NCBI GenBank assembly: GCA_047615875.1
Contig: JBLHGU010000048.1
Coordinates: forward strand, 1 to 28,747
From: JBLHGU01 sp047615875
GTDB lineage: Bacteria > Pseudomonadota > Gammaproteobacteria > Arenicellales > CAJQKF01
Reading direction: 5' to 3'
Length of the DNA: 28,747 nt
Of the stretch, positions 8,535 through 16,185 are shown one piece after another. The notes beneath the pieces were generated by a model, which saw only the letters and a list, made by a program, of their open reading frames with translations, was not told the DNA's origin and made no database searches. Both the position numbers and the translations under genes were made by a program. Position 1 is the first letter of the stretch; each line of letters begins with the position of its first letter.

Positions 8535-8562
8535 AAAAAAAAGGCGGGCCTAAGCCCGCCTT
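8535..8562 (-). terminator. Rho-independent terminator of the ABC transporter operon
   Basis: A 9-bp GC-rich stem, AAGGCGGGC (8541-8549) pairing with GCCCGCCTT (8554-8562) around the loop CTAA, is followed in minus-strand direction by a run of eight Ts (8542-8535, shared with the stem base). It begins 24 nt after the stop codon of the solute-binding protein gene, exactly where an operon end is expected. Confidence 0.88.
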
Positions 8563-8586
8563 CTTCTAATCAGAGTAAAACTCTAA

Positions 8587-9660
8587 TTATTTTGCTAACC
8601 ATGAGTTGAAACGAGCGGTTAACTCATCAACGTTATCGGCCCAGAATTCGATATCATAGGTTAAAGCGGTCTTGAAATTATCTGGTGCAGTCGGCAGATG
8701 CGGAAGGATATCTGGATTTACGAAGGCAGCAGAAGATTTACGTAGAGGACCGTAAGAAATGTAGTTAGTGGTGTCAGCTAATGCTTCGGCGCTAAGACAG
8801 AACTTCAGGAATTCAATAGAAGCGTCACGATTAGGAGCACCTTTAACTACAACGTAGGTATCAATATCAAATACCTGTGGGCCCCACATAATTGCGAAAG
8901 GCTTTTTCTCTTTATACATGGCATTGAACAGACGACCGTTATAAGCGGTAGTCATAACAACTTCACCATCAGCCAGCATTTGAGGAGGCTGAGCACCAGC
9001 TTCCCACCAAACCACGTCATCTTTGATTTCGTCAAGTTTAGCGAATGCACGATCTACGCCTTCAGCGGTGCCTAAGGTGGTGTAGATATCAGCATTTGCA
9101 ACGCCATCGGCCATCAGAGCCCATTCCAGGTTTACACGAGGAACTTTACGCAGGCCACGACGACCTGGGTATTTTTCCAGATTCCAGAAATCAGCCATTG
9201 TGGTTGGTGCATCACCAGTTACCTTGGTTGTATCGTAGGCAGGTACTGTTGCCCAGGAAATATTGCCGGCATAACAGTCACCCAGCGCACCATCGACAAA
9301 GTCTTCAATAGCTGGTGTGCCATCTGCAGCAGGCGGCCATTGACTGTGATCTAGTTCCTCATAAAGGCCTTCGTCACAACCACGGATTGCATCCTGTGGG
9401 GTTTGATCGATGATATCCCACTGGATATTACCAGCTTCAATCTGGGTTCGTACTTCTGCTAAACCACCATTATAATCAACGATGTTGAATTCCTGACCGG
9501 TTTTAGCCTGATAAGGCTCGATACAGGCTTTCACTTGGCTAGCGGTATAAGCACCACCCCAGGAAACGAAAGTAATTTTACCGGCAGCATATGCGCTGCC
9601 CATAGTGCCGAGACCTAATACGGCGATAGACATTGCTACTGTTGTTCTCTTAAAGCTCAT
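8587..9660 (-). CDS. ABC transporter periplasmic solute-binding protein, PotD/PotF-like
   Basis: This 357-residue protein has a signal peptide: a basic N-end (MSFKR), a hydrophobic core (SIAVLGLGTMG) and a likely cleavage after AYA at ~25. The mature part starts ITFVSWGGAYTASQ and resembles the spermidine/putrescine-type extracellular binding proteins (family 1/8). FWNLEKYPGRRGLRKVPR and DGEVVMTTAYNGR fit that group. It would capture substrate in the periplasm for the two permeases. A good ribosome-binding site (GAGGAG) lies 5-6 nt before the ATG. A 160-nt gap separates it from the upstream permease and holds a candidate promoter, so it may be expressed more strongly than the membrane genes. 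Substrate is not readable; polyamines, betaines or amino acids are all possible in this class. Confidence 0.88.
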   Translation of the reverse strand: MSFKRTTVAMSIAVLGLGTMGSAYAAGKITFVSWGGAYTASQVKACIEPYQAKTGQEFNIVDYNGGLAEVRTQIEAGNIQWDIIDQTPQDAIRGCDEGLYEELDHSQWPPAADGTPAIEDFVDGALGDCYAGNISWATVPAYDTTKVTGDAPTTMADFWNLEKYPGRRGLRKVPRVNLEWALMADGVANADIYTTLGTAEGVDRAFAKLDEIKDDVVWWEAGAQPPQMLADGEVVMTTAYNGRLFNAMYKEKKPFAIMWGPQVFDIDTYVVVKGAPNRDASIEFLKFCLSAEALADTTNYISYGPLRKSSAAFVNPDILPHLPTAPDNFKTALTYDIEFWADNVDELTARFNSWLAK

Positions 9661-9703
9661 TCAATGCTCCTCAGATATTATAAAAAATTAAAATAGTTGG
9701 AAT

Positions 9704-9733
9704 AGATTAGCGGGGATGTAGATCCGCCCCCAA
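9704..9733 (-). promoter_or_regulatory. Candidate internal sigma70 promoter for the binding-protein gene
   Basis: On the minus strand, TTGGGG (9733-9728) and TAATCT (9709-9704) are separated by 18 nt. The predicted start site is ~35 nt before the binding-protein ATG. Matches to consensus are moderate and this is a reading by eye only. Confidence 0.33.
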
Positions 9734-9820
9734 CTAACTGGTTAAGAATTTACCTAAACATCACCGAAAATGCCAACTAATAGGATACTTTGGACGAGTT
9801 TTAGGCAAAATCTACGGGAT

Positions 9821-10702
9821 TTATTGTGGTGACAAGCCCCGTAATCGTTCGCTGCGTCTGCGCAGCAGCTCCGCTGCTATCAATAAAACCACCGAAAATG
9901 CGATTAATAATGAAGCAACTGCCAGAATGCTTGGACTGATTTGCTGGCGCAAGCCGGACCACATCTGGATCGGAATAGTTTTCTGATCCGCATCAGCCAG
10001 GAAGTAAATCAGCACCACTTCGTCAAACGAAGTAATAAACGCAAACAATGCGCCTGAAATTATTCCCGGAGTAATCAGCGGTAGAATTATCTTGAAAAAA
10101 GTTCGTAGTGGTTGGGCGCCCAAACTATAGGATGCCCTGATCAATGTTTCGTCAAAACCGATTAATGTTGCCGTTACCGTAATCACCACAAAAGGCGTAC
10201 CAATGGCCGCATGAGCCAAAATGACACCGAGATGGGAATAGGCCAGTCCAATTTTCGAATAAAAGAAGAACATGCCTACGGCAGTGATAATGATCGGCAC
10301 AATTAGTGGAGAAATTAACAGCGCCATAATCGGTCGACGATAGGGCATATGTGGTCGACTTAAGCCAACCGCTGCTAAAGTTCCAATTGTCGTGGCGAGA
10401 ATGGTGGCAAAAAACGCAATAAACAGACTGTTACGTGCGGCAAATGCCCACTCGTGACCTCGATTCGATCCGGTACCCTCTCCTATACCTAGCACGTCCT
10501 GATACCAACGGGTCGAATACGCCGCTGGATCAAGCCGTACCATGGCCTCAGAAAAAGTGAAGTAGGGCTCAGCGTTAAACGAAAGAGGCACAATAACCAT
10601 AATCGGTGCCATTAACAAAAAGAACACAAAACCACAAATTGACAGAAAGGTGTAATGCCAGACTCGACCCAGTGTGCCGGTATAGGCGGGTAAACTGCTC
10701 AT
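9821..10702 (-). CDS. ABC transporter permease, PotC-like
   Basis: This 293-residue inner-membrane protein has about six hydrophobic segments. It carries the permease EAA-type loop (IRASYSLGAQPLRTFFKIIL, residues ~188-207), which docks on the ATPase, and the PotC-like opening with PLSFNAEPYFTF. It is the second permease of the importer. The start is well set: TAGGAG lies 7 nt before the ATG and overlaps the stop codon of the upstream permease gene. It is clearly paralogous to the orphan permease at 16186-17064; both share WHYTF, PLSFNAE, GTLAA-GLSR, SPLIVPI and GTPFVV.TVTATL.GFD. Confidence 0.9.
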   Translation of the reverse strand: MSSLPAYTGTLGRVWHYTFLSICGFVFFLLMAPIMVIVPLSFNAEPYFTFSEAMVRLDPAAYSTRWYQDVLGIGEGTGSNRGHEWAFAARNSLFIAFFATILATTIGTLAAVGLSRPHMPYRRPIMALLISPLIVPIIITAVGMFFFYSKIGLAYSHLGVILAHAAIGTPFVVITVTATLIGFDETLIRASYSLGAQPLRTFFKIILPLITPGIISGALFAFITSFDEVVLIYFLADADQKTIPIQMWSGLRQQISPSILAVASLLIAFSVVLLIAAELLRRRSERLRGLSPQ

Positions 10703-10711
10703 AATATTCTC

Positions 10712-11974
10712 CTAACCCAACTTCATTTTGTCGATTCCGACAACACGATCGTAAATCCAGTACAGCACCATAACACCCATCAGCATAATGGTTCCAAGTG
10801 CTGCGGCAAGACCCCAGTTTAGTGAGCTGCGCATGTGAAAAGCGATCTGGTTGCTGATCATTTGTCCAGAACTTCCGCCTACCAACGCCGGAGTAATGTA
10901 ATAACCAACTGCTAATACAAATACCAGCAAGCCACCAGCTCCTATGCCAGGAATGGACTGCGGCCAGAAAATCTTGAAGAAAGTGACAAACGGATTTGCG
11001 CCCAATGATTGAGATGCACGCAATTGCGACAAGGGTATTGTCTTCATTACGCTATACATGGGTAAAACCATGAAGGGCAGCAATATTTGCGTCATAGCAA
11101 TTAGCGTGCCGGTCAGGTTGTAGATCATCTGTATGCGGTTTTCTTCAGCGAGAATCCCTGCCCACACCATAATGTCATTGAGTACCCCCTGAGTTTGCAG
11201 CAATACGATCCAGGAAGTTGTACGAACCAGCAGAGACGTCCAAAATGGTAGTAATACCATAATGATCAACAAGTTACTGATACGTGGTGGGGTGGTAGAA
11301 ATCAGATAGGCTATAGGGTAGCCAAGAATCAGCGTTAATAGCGTGACGAGGGCGCTAACCCACAGAGTACGTATGAATAGGGTGACGTATATCTGTTTGT
11401 TTTCATGCTGGTCTACAACATTACCCACAGCGTCGTAGGTTTTGTCGATGGCATTATAAAAGTACTGCGCCGTATAAGGGTCACTAACCTGTTTGAAGAT
11501 TTGCCAGGTATGTAGTTCGCCCCAACGTTTATCCGCCTTGATCATTTGTTCGCGATACGGCGGACCTTTAATCTTCTTGAATGTACGCTTTGATTTTACA
11601 ATCATGCTGCGCGCGCCAGCCAGGCTGTAATTCACATGGGTGGCGATTTTGCCGATATCACCAGATTCGATGTTCTTTTGAAATTCCTCAAAAGTAATTT
11701 GAAACATCGCTTCTGGTGGCATTTCCAAACCATCCCATTCCTGCAACGCTTCTACCATGCGCGGTACTAATGTCACCATGCGTGGATTATCCACACTGCG
11801 GAATAACATACTACCAATGGGAATTATAAAGGTTATAACAATAAACACTAAAAGTGGCGTAACCAGTAAGAATGCACTGATGCGTTTCTTGCGTTCGGCT
11901 GTCTTCAGTTGCTCTTTAAGTGGAACACCGTCGAGCAGAATTGTATCCGTATCGGATCTTGCCAATGTGGTCAC
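10712..11974 (-). CDS. ABC transporter permease, PotB-like, with long periplasmic insertion
   Basis: This 420-residue protein is about 120 longer than an ordinary PotB (~285-310). After a cytoplasmic tail and the first membrane segment (ISAFLLVTPLLVFIVITFII), residues ~65-195 form a charged, soluble insertion before the second membrane segment (TLFIRTLWVSALVTLLTLIL); by topology it should face the periplasm. The remainder is standard, with an EAA-like loop (LSQLRASQSLGANPFVTFFK). The start is GTG at 11974, supported by AGGAG ~7 nt upstream. It forms the transmembrane pore with the PotC-like partner 9 nt downstream. Confidence 0.9.
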   Translation of the reverse strand: MTTLARSDTDTILLDGVPLKEQLKTAERKKRISAFLLVTPLLVFIVITFIIPIGSMLFRSVDNPRMVTLVPRMVEALQEWDGLEMPPEAMFQITFEEFQKNIESGDIGKIATHVNYSLAGARSMIVKSKRTFKKIKGPPYREQMIKADKRWGELHTWQIFKQVSDPYTAQYFYNAIDKTYDAVGNVVDQHENKQIYVTLFIRTLWVSALVTLLTLILGYPIAYLISTTPPRISNLLIIMVLLPFWTSLLVRTTSWIVLLQTQGVLNDIMVWAGILAEENRIQMIYNLTGTLIAMTQILLPFMVLPMYSVMKTIPLSQLRASQSLGANPFVTFFKIFWPQSIPGIGAGGLLVFVLAVGYYITPALVGGSSGQMISNQIAFHMRSSLNWGLAAALGTIMLMGVMVLYWIYDRVVGIDKMKLG

Positions 11975-12026
11975 AATACTCTCCTAATAAAACTCGTTAT
12001 CTTTTCTGTGAGCCATGCCATGAGTG

Positions 12027-13136
12027 CTAAGCATCCAGGGCGCGGCAATCCGCAGTTTCCCAACCGACGTTGACCTTTTCTCCCTCAACCAGATGGCTGT
12101 GGTTCGAAGAGTTCGGCACTTTCACGATGAATTCGTCCTGACCACATAATGCCAGGCGTGCTCGAATATGATCGCCAAGATAAATCAGCTCCTTAACTTC
12201 ACCTGTAACATTATTAGGCAGCGAACCAGACTCCGGATTTACAGTGACTCGCTCGGGACGTAGGGAGACAGTAGACTTAGTGCCGACACCGTCAATATTC
12301 ACTGCCAGCGAATGTATGATTTCGCCAGTATCCAGCAGCACATCACATTCCTCACCATCAACACTTTGCACGGTGCCCAGAAAAGTGTTGTTTTCACCGA
12401 TAAATTGCGCAACGAATGCGTTGATAGGTTTCTCATAAAGCACATCCGGAGCAGCTAGTTGCTGCACTACACCGTCGTCAAATACACAAACCCGATTAGA
12501 CATGGTCAGCGCTTCGGACTGATCGTGGGTCACATAAACCACCGTCACGCCCAAGTTTTCATGGATGTGTTTGATCTCGTACTGCATTTGCTCACGCAAT
12601 TGCTTGTCTAGTGCGCCGAGCGGCTCATCCATAAGAACTAGCTTAGGTTCGAATACCAATGCTCTGGCAACTGCTACGCGTTGTTGTTGCCCACCAGAAA
12701 GTTGACCCGGACGTCGACCACCGAAAGCACCCAGCTGCACCATATCCAGCGCTTTCTTGACCCGATCTTCGGTTTCTGATTTGCTCATATTGCGAACTTT
12801 TAGAGGGTAGGCAAGATTTTCTGCAACACTCAAGTGGGGGAACAGGGCGTAGTTTTGGAAAACCATGCCAATTTCGCGTTTCCAGGGCGGAACATTGTTA
12901 ATCGGCTCACCGTCCAGAATGATTTCGCCACTGGTGGCGGTCTCAAATCCTGCCAGCATCATCAAACAAGTGGTTTTACCTGAACCTGAGGGGCCAAGCA
13001 TAGTGAGGAACTCACCACTTTCTACATCCAGGTTGAAGTCTTTAACAACCAGTATTTCGCCGTCGTAGCTTTTCTGGACATTCTCAAATCGAACGTAAGC
13101 GTTCTGACTCTTCTCGTTCATAGTAATTTTTCGCAC
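12027..13136 (-). CDS. ABC transporter ATP-binding protein, PotA-like
   Basis: This 369-residue importer ATPase has all the expected motifs: Walker A GPSGSGKTT (48-56), Q-loop FQNYALFP (~93-100), signature LSGGQQQRVAVARAL (146-160), Walker B LVLMDEP (~166-172) and the switch histidine H204 (YVTHDQSEAL). A C-terminal TOBE-like regulatory domain follows. It powers the two permeases encoded just downstream. The listed start is GTG (13136); ATG at 13121 (MNEKSQ) is at least as likely, since neither has a strong ribosome-binding site. It is the first gene of the importer operon and lies ~200 nt from the nitrilase gene upstream. Confidence 0.92.
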   Translation of the reverse strand: MRKITMNEKSQNAYVRFENVQKSYDGEILVVKDFNLDVESGEFLTMLGPSGSGKTTCLMMLAGFETATSGEIILDGEPINNVPPWKREIGMVFQNYALFPHLSVAENLAYPLKVRNMSKSETEDRVKKALDMVQLGAFGGRRPGQLSGGQQQRVAVARALVFEPKLVLMDEPLGALDKQLREQMQYEIKHIHENLGVTVVYVTHDQSEALTMSNRVCVFDDGVVQQLAAPDVLYEKPINAFVAQFIGENNTFLGTVQSVDGEECDVLLDTGEIIHSLAVNIDGVGTKSTVSLRPERVTVNPESGSLPNNVTGEVKELIYLGDHIRARLALCGQDEFIVKVPNSSNHSHLVEGEKVNVGWETADCRALDA

Positions 13137-13283
13137 GTAAGTAAAAATCGATTTATATTATTTTGATCCGAAATCCGGGAATTTCCATCGCAATATTGTT
13201 TCATTTACGATATGGCCAAGATTCTGATGATTTTGCCGTCCTTACATTTTAAAGAAAGACAAATCGTAACCAAATATTTTCTA

Positions 13284-13300
13284 CGCCCCGACTGTGCCAA
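13284..13300 (-). promoter_or_regulatory. Candidate sigma54 (-24/-12) promoter for the importer operon
   Basis: On the minus strand TTGGCACAGTCGGGGCG matches the sigma54 -24 element TTGGCAC fully, and GG and GC have the required 10-nt spacing; the -12 part reads GGGC rather than TTGC. It lies ~150 nt upstream of the ATPase start. A TTGACA just upstream (13318-13313) lacks a good -10 at standard spacing. Nitrogen-linked control of an amine importer would make sense, but this is one motif found by eye. Confidence 0.3.
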
Positions 13301-13333
13301 TGAACCCGGTGTCCTGTCAACAGCAATATGAAA

Positions 13334-14164
13334 TTAGGTTGGCAGATTGCTATAGTTTTCTAAGCGGTCTTTGAGAAACGTGTAGTCGGTGCGTACTTTA
13401 TTAAGCACTTCCAAATCCAGATCGATAACCCGATATTCCTCATCACAAAGATGCAGATTGATGCTGGGATGTCGATCATCCACCCAGGGTGGGTAAAAAA
13501 CAGACTCGCCATAGTCCTTGCCTGACCGATTCAGGCTAAGCAAATAGATCTGGTTTTCCATCGCTCGAGTAGTCGCAAAGGCGCGCCAGGTTGCAAATGA
13601 TTCATCGCGAAAATAGGCACCACTGTGCAATAAACAATTCACGTTGTGATCAATAACAAGCGTTCGAGTTAATTCAGGAATGCGAATGTCATAACAAATA
13701 ATAGGCGCAAATACCCAGGGCCCAATGCCAAAAGTCAGTAATTTTTGTCCGCGCTGGAAATATTCTTTCTCCATTGATGCGCCGTACTGGCAAATATGGA
13801 TCTTGTCGTAATAGCCAATCAGGCCTTCCGGGCCTAAAACAACCTGAGATATGTAATAACCTCGAATCGTTTTGCGTGGCATACCAAAAACCACATGACA
13901 ATGGTGTTGATTGGCAAGGGTTTGAAACTGCTCAACGCTTCGTCCATCCAGGGATTCCGCGAGTTCAGGCAGTTCTGCAAAAGACTCTCGAGAATATTCT
14001 ACGGTAGACAGTTCCGGTAAAACGACCAGGTCACAGGGTGTTTGCTGCAGTGCAGTATCCAGCTCTGAGGCGATCTTTTTAATATGTTGATCTCTTTCTT
14101 TAGCCGTTCGTGTTTGAGGAATCTTTATTTGACAGGCCAAAAGCCTCAATTTGTTTTTCTTCAT
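13334..14164 (-). CDS. Carbon-nitrogen hydrolase (nitrilase superfamily)
   Basis: This 276-residue protein has the superfamily catalytic triad: Glu51 (VVLPELST), Lys121 (YYDKIHI) and Cys157 (APIICYDIRIPE). There is no signal peptide, so it should act in the cytoplasm, hydrolysing an amide, carbamoyl or nitrile bond and releasing ammonia or an amine. The length is typical of the single-domain amidase/carbamoylase branches. It lies upstream of, and on the same strand as, the importer operon with a ~197-nt gap, and may prepare imported nitrogen compounds or be independent. Branch and substrate cannot be decided from these motifs. The start ATG is supported by MKKNKLRLLACQIK, which matches the usual first beta strand. 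Confidence 0.85.
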   Translation of the reverse strand: MKKNKLRLLACQIKIPQTRTAKERDQHIKKIASELDTALQQTPCDLVVLPELSTVEYSRESFAELPELAESLDGRSVEQFQTLANQHHCHVVFGMPRKTIRGYYISQVVLGPEGLIGYYDKIHICQYGASMEKEYFQRGQKLLTFGIGPWVFAPIICYDIRIPELTRTLVIDHNVNCLLHSGAYFRDESFATWRAFATTRAMENQIYLLSLNRSGKDYGESVFYPPWVDDRHPSINLHLCDEEYRVIDLDLEVLNKVRTDYTFLKDRLENYSNLPT

Positions 14165-14339
14165 TTGGCTTGTAATAGCTGGTTTTTAATTTATGCAATA
14201 ATATTGATACTTTCAGACGTATCGCAGTTGCGTTAGGTATTGGCCGGGTAAACAGACTAAGAAATTATTGTCACTATCAAGTTCTGATAATAGAGTTTAA
14301 AAATATTTATCTGTAGTCTGAAATCTTAACACGCGAATA

Positions 14340-15038
14340 TTGTCAGACAGAATTGTATTAAAAATTATCCCGCCAACTGGAGCGGTTGATATTGTGGAGA
14401 GAAGTTATCTGCTGTTATTGAGATATGTGCTATTGAACGTCAGTGCGATAGGAATTATTGCCGCTGTCTGGTTTCAAGGTTGGGTAGGCAAGGTTTTTGC
14501 TGGTGATGTCACCAAGCTGAGCCTGGTAATAGCTGCTGTGTTTCTGGTCGGCTGGGTGCTTTGTAGCCTCAAGGTTGTGCGTTGCTCCAATGAGTTAAAT
14601 GCCATACGTGGCGATAAATCATTAACTCAGTCGAGGATGCAGTGGTACCGGGAGTTGACCACTGAGGCCGCTAATGAGTCCCGCGCCGCAATTGCTGACT
14701 GTCTACGGTCGCGACTTTATTCTCGTATCAGCGCAGTGAGATTAATATCCAATAATCTCATCCTGCTAGGACTGATTGGCACGGTAATCGGTTTTATTAT
14801 TGCGCTAAGCGGCGTAGATGAGGGTAGTGTGGCAGATGTTGGTTCGGTGGGGCCGATGGTTTCTACCTTAATTCAGGGTATGTCAGTGGCACTGTATACC
14901 ACGCTAGTTGGCGCAGTGTTGCATGTCTGGTTAACCCTGTGCTATCAGGTCTTGGCTACTGGAACAGTAAACCTGGCCAACGCGGTGATTGAACGAACTG
15001 AAGCACCTAATTTTCACGCGACTGCGCTTGACTCGTGA
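14340..15038 (+). CDS. MotA/TolQ/ExbB-type proton channel family membrane protein
   Basis: This ~232-residue protein has four predicted membrane segments (near residues 27-50, 60-80, 135-157 and 178-205). The last two, NNLILLGLIGTVIGFIIALSGV and LIQGMSVALYTTLVGAVLHV, match the MotA/TolQ/ExbB signature. Such proteins form proton channels that energise a partner across the periplasm. The listed start is TTG with no ribosome-binding site; GTG at 14394, with GGAG 11 nt upstream, is an alternative. The TGA stop overlaps the GTG start of the next gene (GTGA). It is the first of three tightly coupled genes and has no TolR/ExbD or MotB neighbour of ordinary type; the next protein may fill that role. 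Confidence 0.78.
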   Translation: MSDRIVLKIIPPTGAVDIVERSYLLLLRYVLLNVSAIGIIAAVWFQGWVGKVFAGDVTKLSLVIAAVFLVGWVLCSLKVVRCSNELNAIRGDKSLTQSRMQWYRELTTEAANESRAAIADCLRSRLYSRISAVRLISNNLILLGLIGTVIGFIIALSGVDEGSVADVGSVGPMVSTLIQGMSVALYTTLVGAVLHVWLTLCYQVLATGTVNLANAVIERTEAPNFHATALDS

Positions 15039-15658
15039 TACCTGATCCATACACAGGCGAAAACGAATCCAGCGATACGCTGTTTCGCGATGTATTGAGT
15101 CTGGCTCTGTTGGGGTTCATTGCGATTATCGTTTTACTACTACCGCATATAAATCCCAAGGGTGTTGAAAATGCTTCCAATGCACCGATTTCCGGTAACC
15201 TGATTGTCGAAATTACCTGGCCTAACGAACAACAGGTCGATGTGGACCTTTGGGTGCAGGCTCCAAATGACGTTATTGTCGGATTTTCGAATAAAGGCGG
15301 AGCAATTTTTAATTTGTTGCGTGATGATCTGGGTCGCATGATGGACCTTTCATCGATCAATCACGAAATTGCCTACACCAGGGGTGTGGTGGCAGGTGAA
15401 TACACCGTAAATGCACATTTGTATCGTTCGAATTGGCGCACGCCACCACCAGTTAAGGTGGAAACCACCATTAGCATAAAAAAGGCCAAGCCCGATGGCA
15501 CGCCCTTTGTGGCACCGATTCTGTTTACCACGGCCAAACTCGAACACGAGGGTCAGGAAATTACCCTGGTTAGATTTAAGCTAACTGAAGAAGGTAGACT
15601 GGTTAAAAATTCAGTACATAGTCTTTATCGGGAACTTCGTACCAGGAAAGCAAAATGA
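15035..15658 (+). CDS. Membrane-anchored protein with periplasmic beta-domain (DUF2135-like), channel partner candidate
   Basis: This 207-residue protein has a short cytoplasmic tail, one membrane anchor (VLSLALLGFIAIIVLLLPHI, ~residues 20-39) and a periplasmic region. This topology is that of ExbD, TolR and MotB, the usual partners of the upstream channel family. The soluble part is not an ExbD domain: VEITWPNEQQVDVDLWVQAP, SNKGGAIFN and GVVAGEYTVNAHLY resemble the DUF2135/carbohydrate-binding-like beta fold. The GTG start at 15035 overlaps the upstream stop by 4 nt, and the stop overlaps the next ATG by 4 nt. I know no experimentally described member with this architecture. Confidence 0.65.
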   Translation: MIPDPYTGENESSDTLFRDVLSLALLGFIAIIVLLLPHINPKGVENASNAPISGNLIVEITWPNEQQVDVDLWVQAPNDVIVGFSNKGGAIFNLLRDDLGRMMDLSSINHEIAYTRGVVAGEYTVNAHLYRSNWRTPPPVKVETTISIKKAKPDGTPFVAPILFTTAKLEHEGQEITLVRFKLTEEGRLVKNSVHSLYRELRTRKAK

Positions 15659-16167
15659 TTGAAATTTCTTTGTTATATGCGGTGTTATTACTGACGGCCA
15701 GTCTGCTTGGAGTGATCGCTGTCTGGTCAAGACGTCGTTTGTTGGTACGGTTAGCCGCCACCGGTGTTTTCATCGCCATTGCAGCAGTTGGAATGTATGC
15801 ATTGCTGGACTTGCTCAGTCGACCCAAGCCCAGCGCTCTGGAGATGTCGTCCAAAGATGTGGAAGAAGCCCTGGTGTTGGCCGTTAACGTGGATGAAGGT
15901 AAGGCGATTTATGTCTGGTTGCGTCTGCCAGCGCAAAGAGAGCCACGCGCCTATGCTTTTCCCTGGAGTCTTGAAATGGCATCGGAACTAAAGAAAGCCA
16001 TTAAGCAAGCCGCTGACGACCGCACTTCCTTACACATGCGTCAACCCTTTGACCCATCAAATGAAATTCGCCAGGCACCGCGTTTCTATTCGTTACCGCC
16101 AGAGCGTCTGCCGCTAAAACCACAACCTGAGACCTACGAGTATAAACACCCCAGCATATCAGTCTAG
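15655..16167 (+). CDS. Hypothetical two-TM membrane protein, third gene of the channel operon
   Basis: I do not recognise a named family. The 170-residue protein has two hydrophobic segments (LLYAVLLLTASLLGVIAVW, ~6-24, and VRLAATGVFIAIAAVGMYAL, ~31-50) joined by an arginine-rich turn (SRRRLL). This positions both ends on the outside and the turn in the cytoplasm by the positive-inside rule. The ~120-residue soluble tail includes ALVLAVNVDEGKAIYVWLRL and ends proline-rich (LPPERLPLKPQPETYEY). The ATG overlaps the preceding stop by 4 nt, so it is almost certainly co-translated with the channel-like pair. It ends 18 nt before the convergent orphan permease. Confidence 0.68.
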   Translation: MIEISLLYAVLLLTASLLGVIAVWSRRRLLVRLAATGVFIAIAAVGMYALLDLLSRPKPSALEMSSKDVEEALVLAVNVDEGKAIYVWLRLPAQREPRAYAFPWSLEMASELKKAIKQAADDRTSLHMRQPFDPSNEIRQAPRFYSLPPERLPLKPQPETYEYKHPSISV

Positions 16168-16185
16168 GGTTTTAAACAAGAAGTT

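Noticed and set aside
8554..8570. The 8541-8562 stem as a terminator for the plus strand too
   Set aside because: The plus-strand side is followed by TTCTTCTAA, only a weak T-run, and no plus-strand gene ends nearby.
13313..13318. Perfect TTGACA as -35 of a sigma70 promoter for the importer
   Set aside because: No acceptable -10 hexamer lies 16-18 nt downstream on the minus strand.
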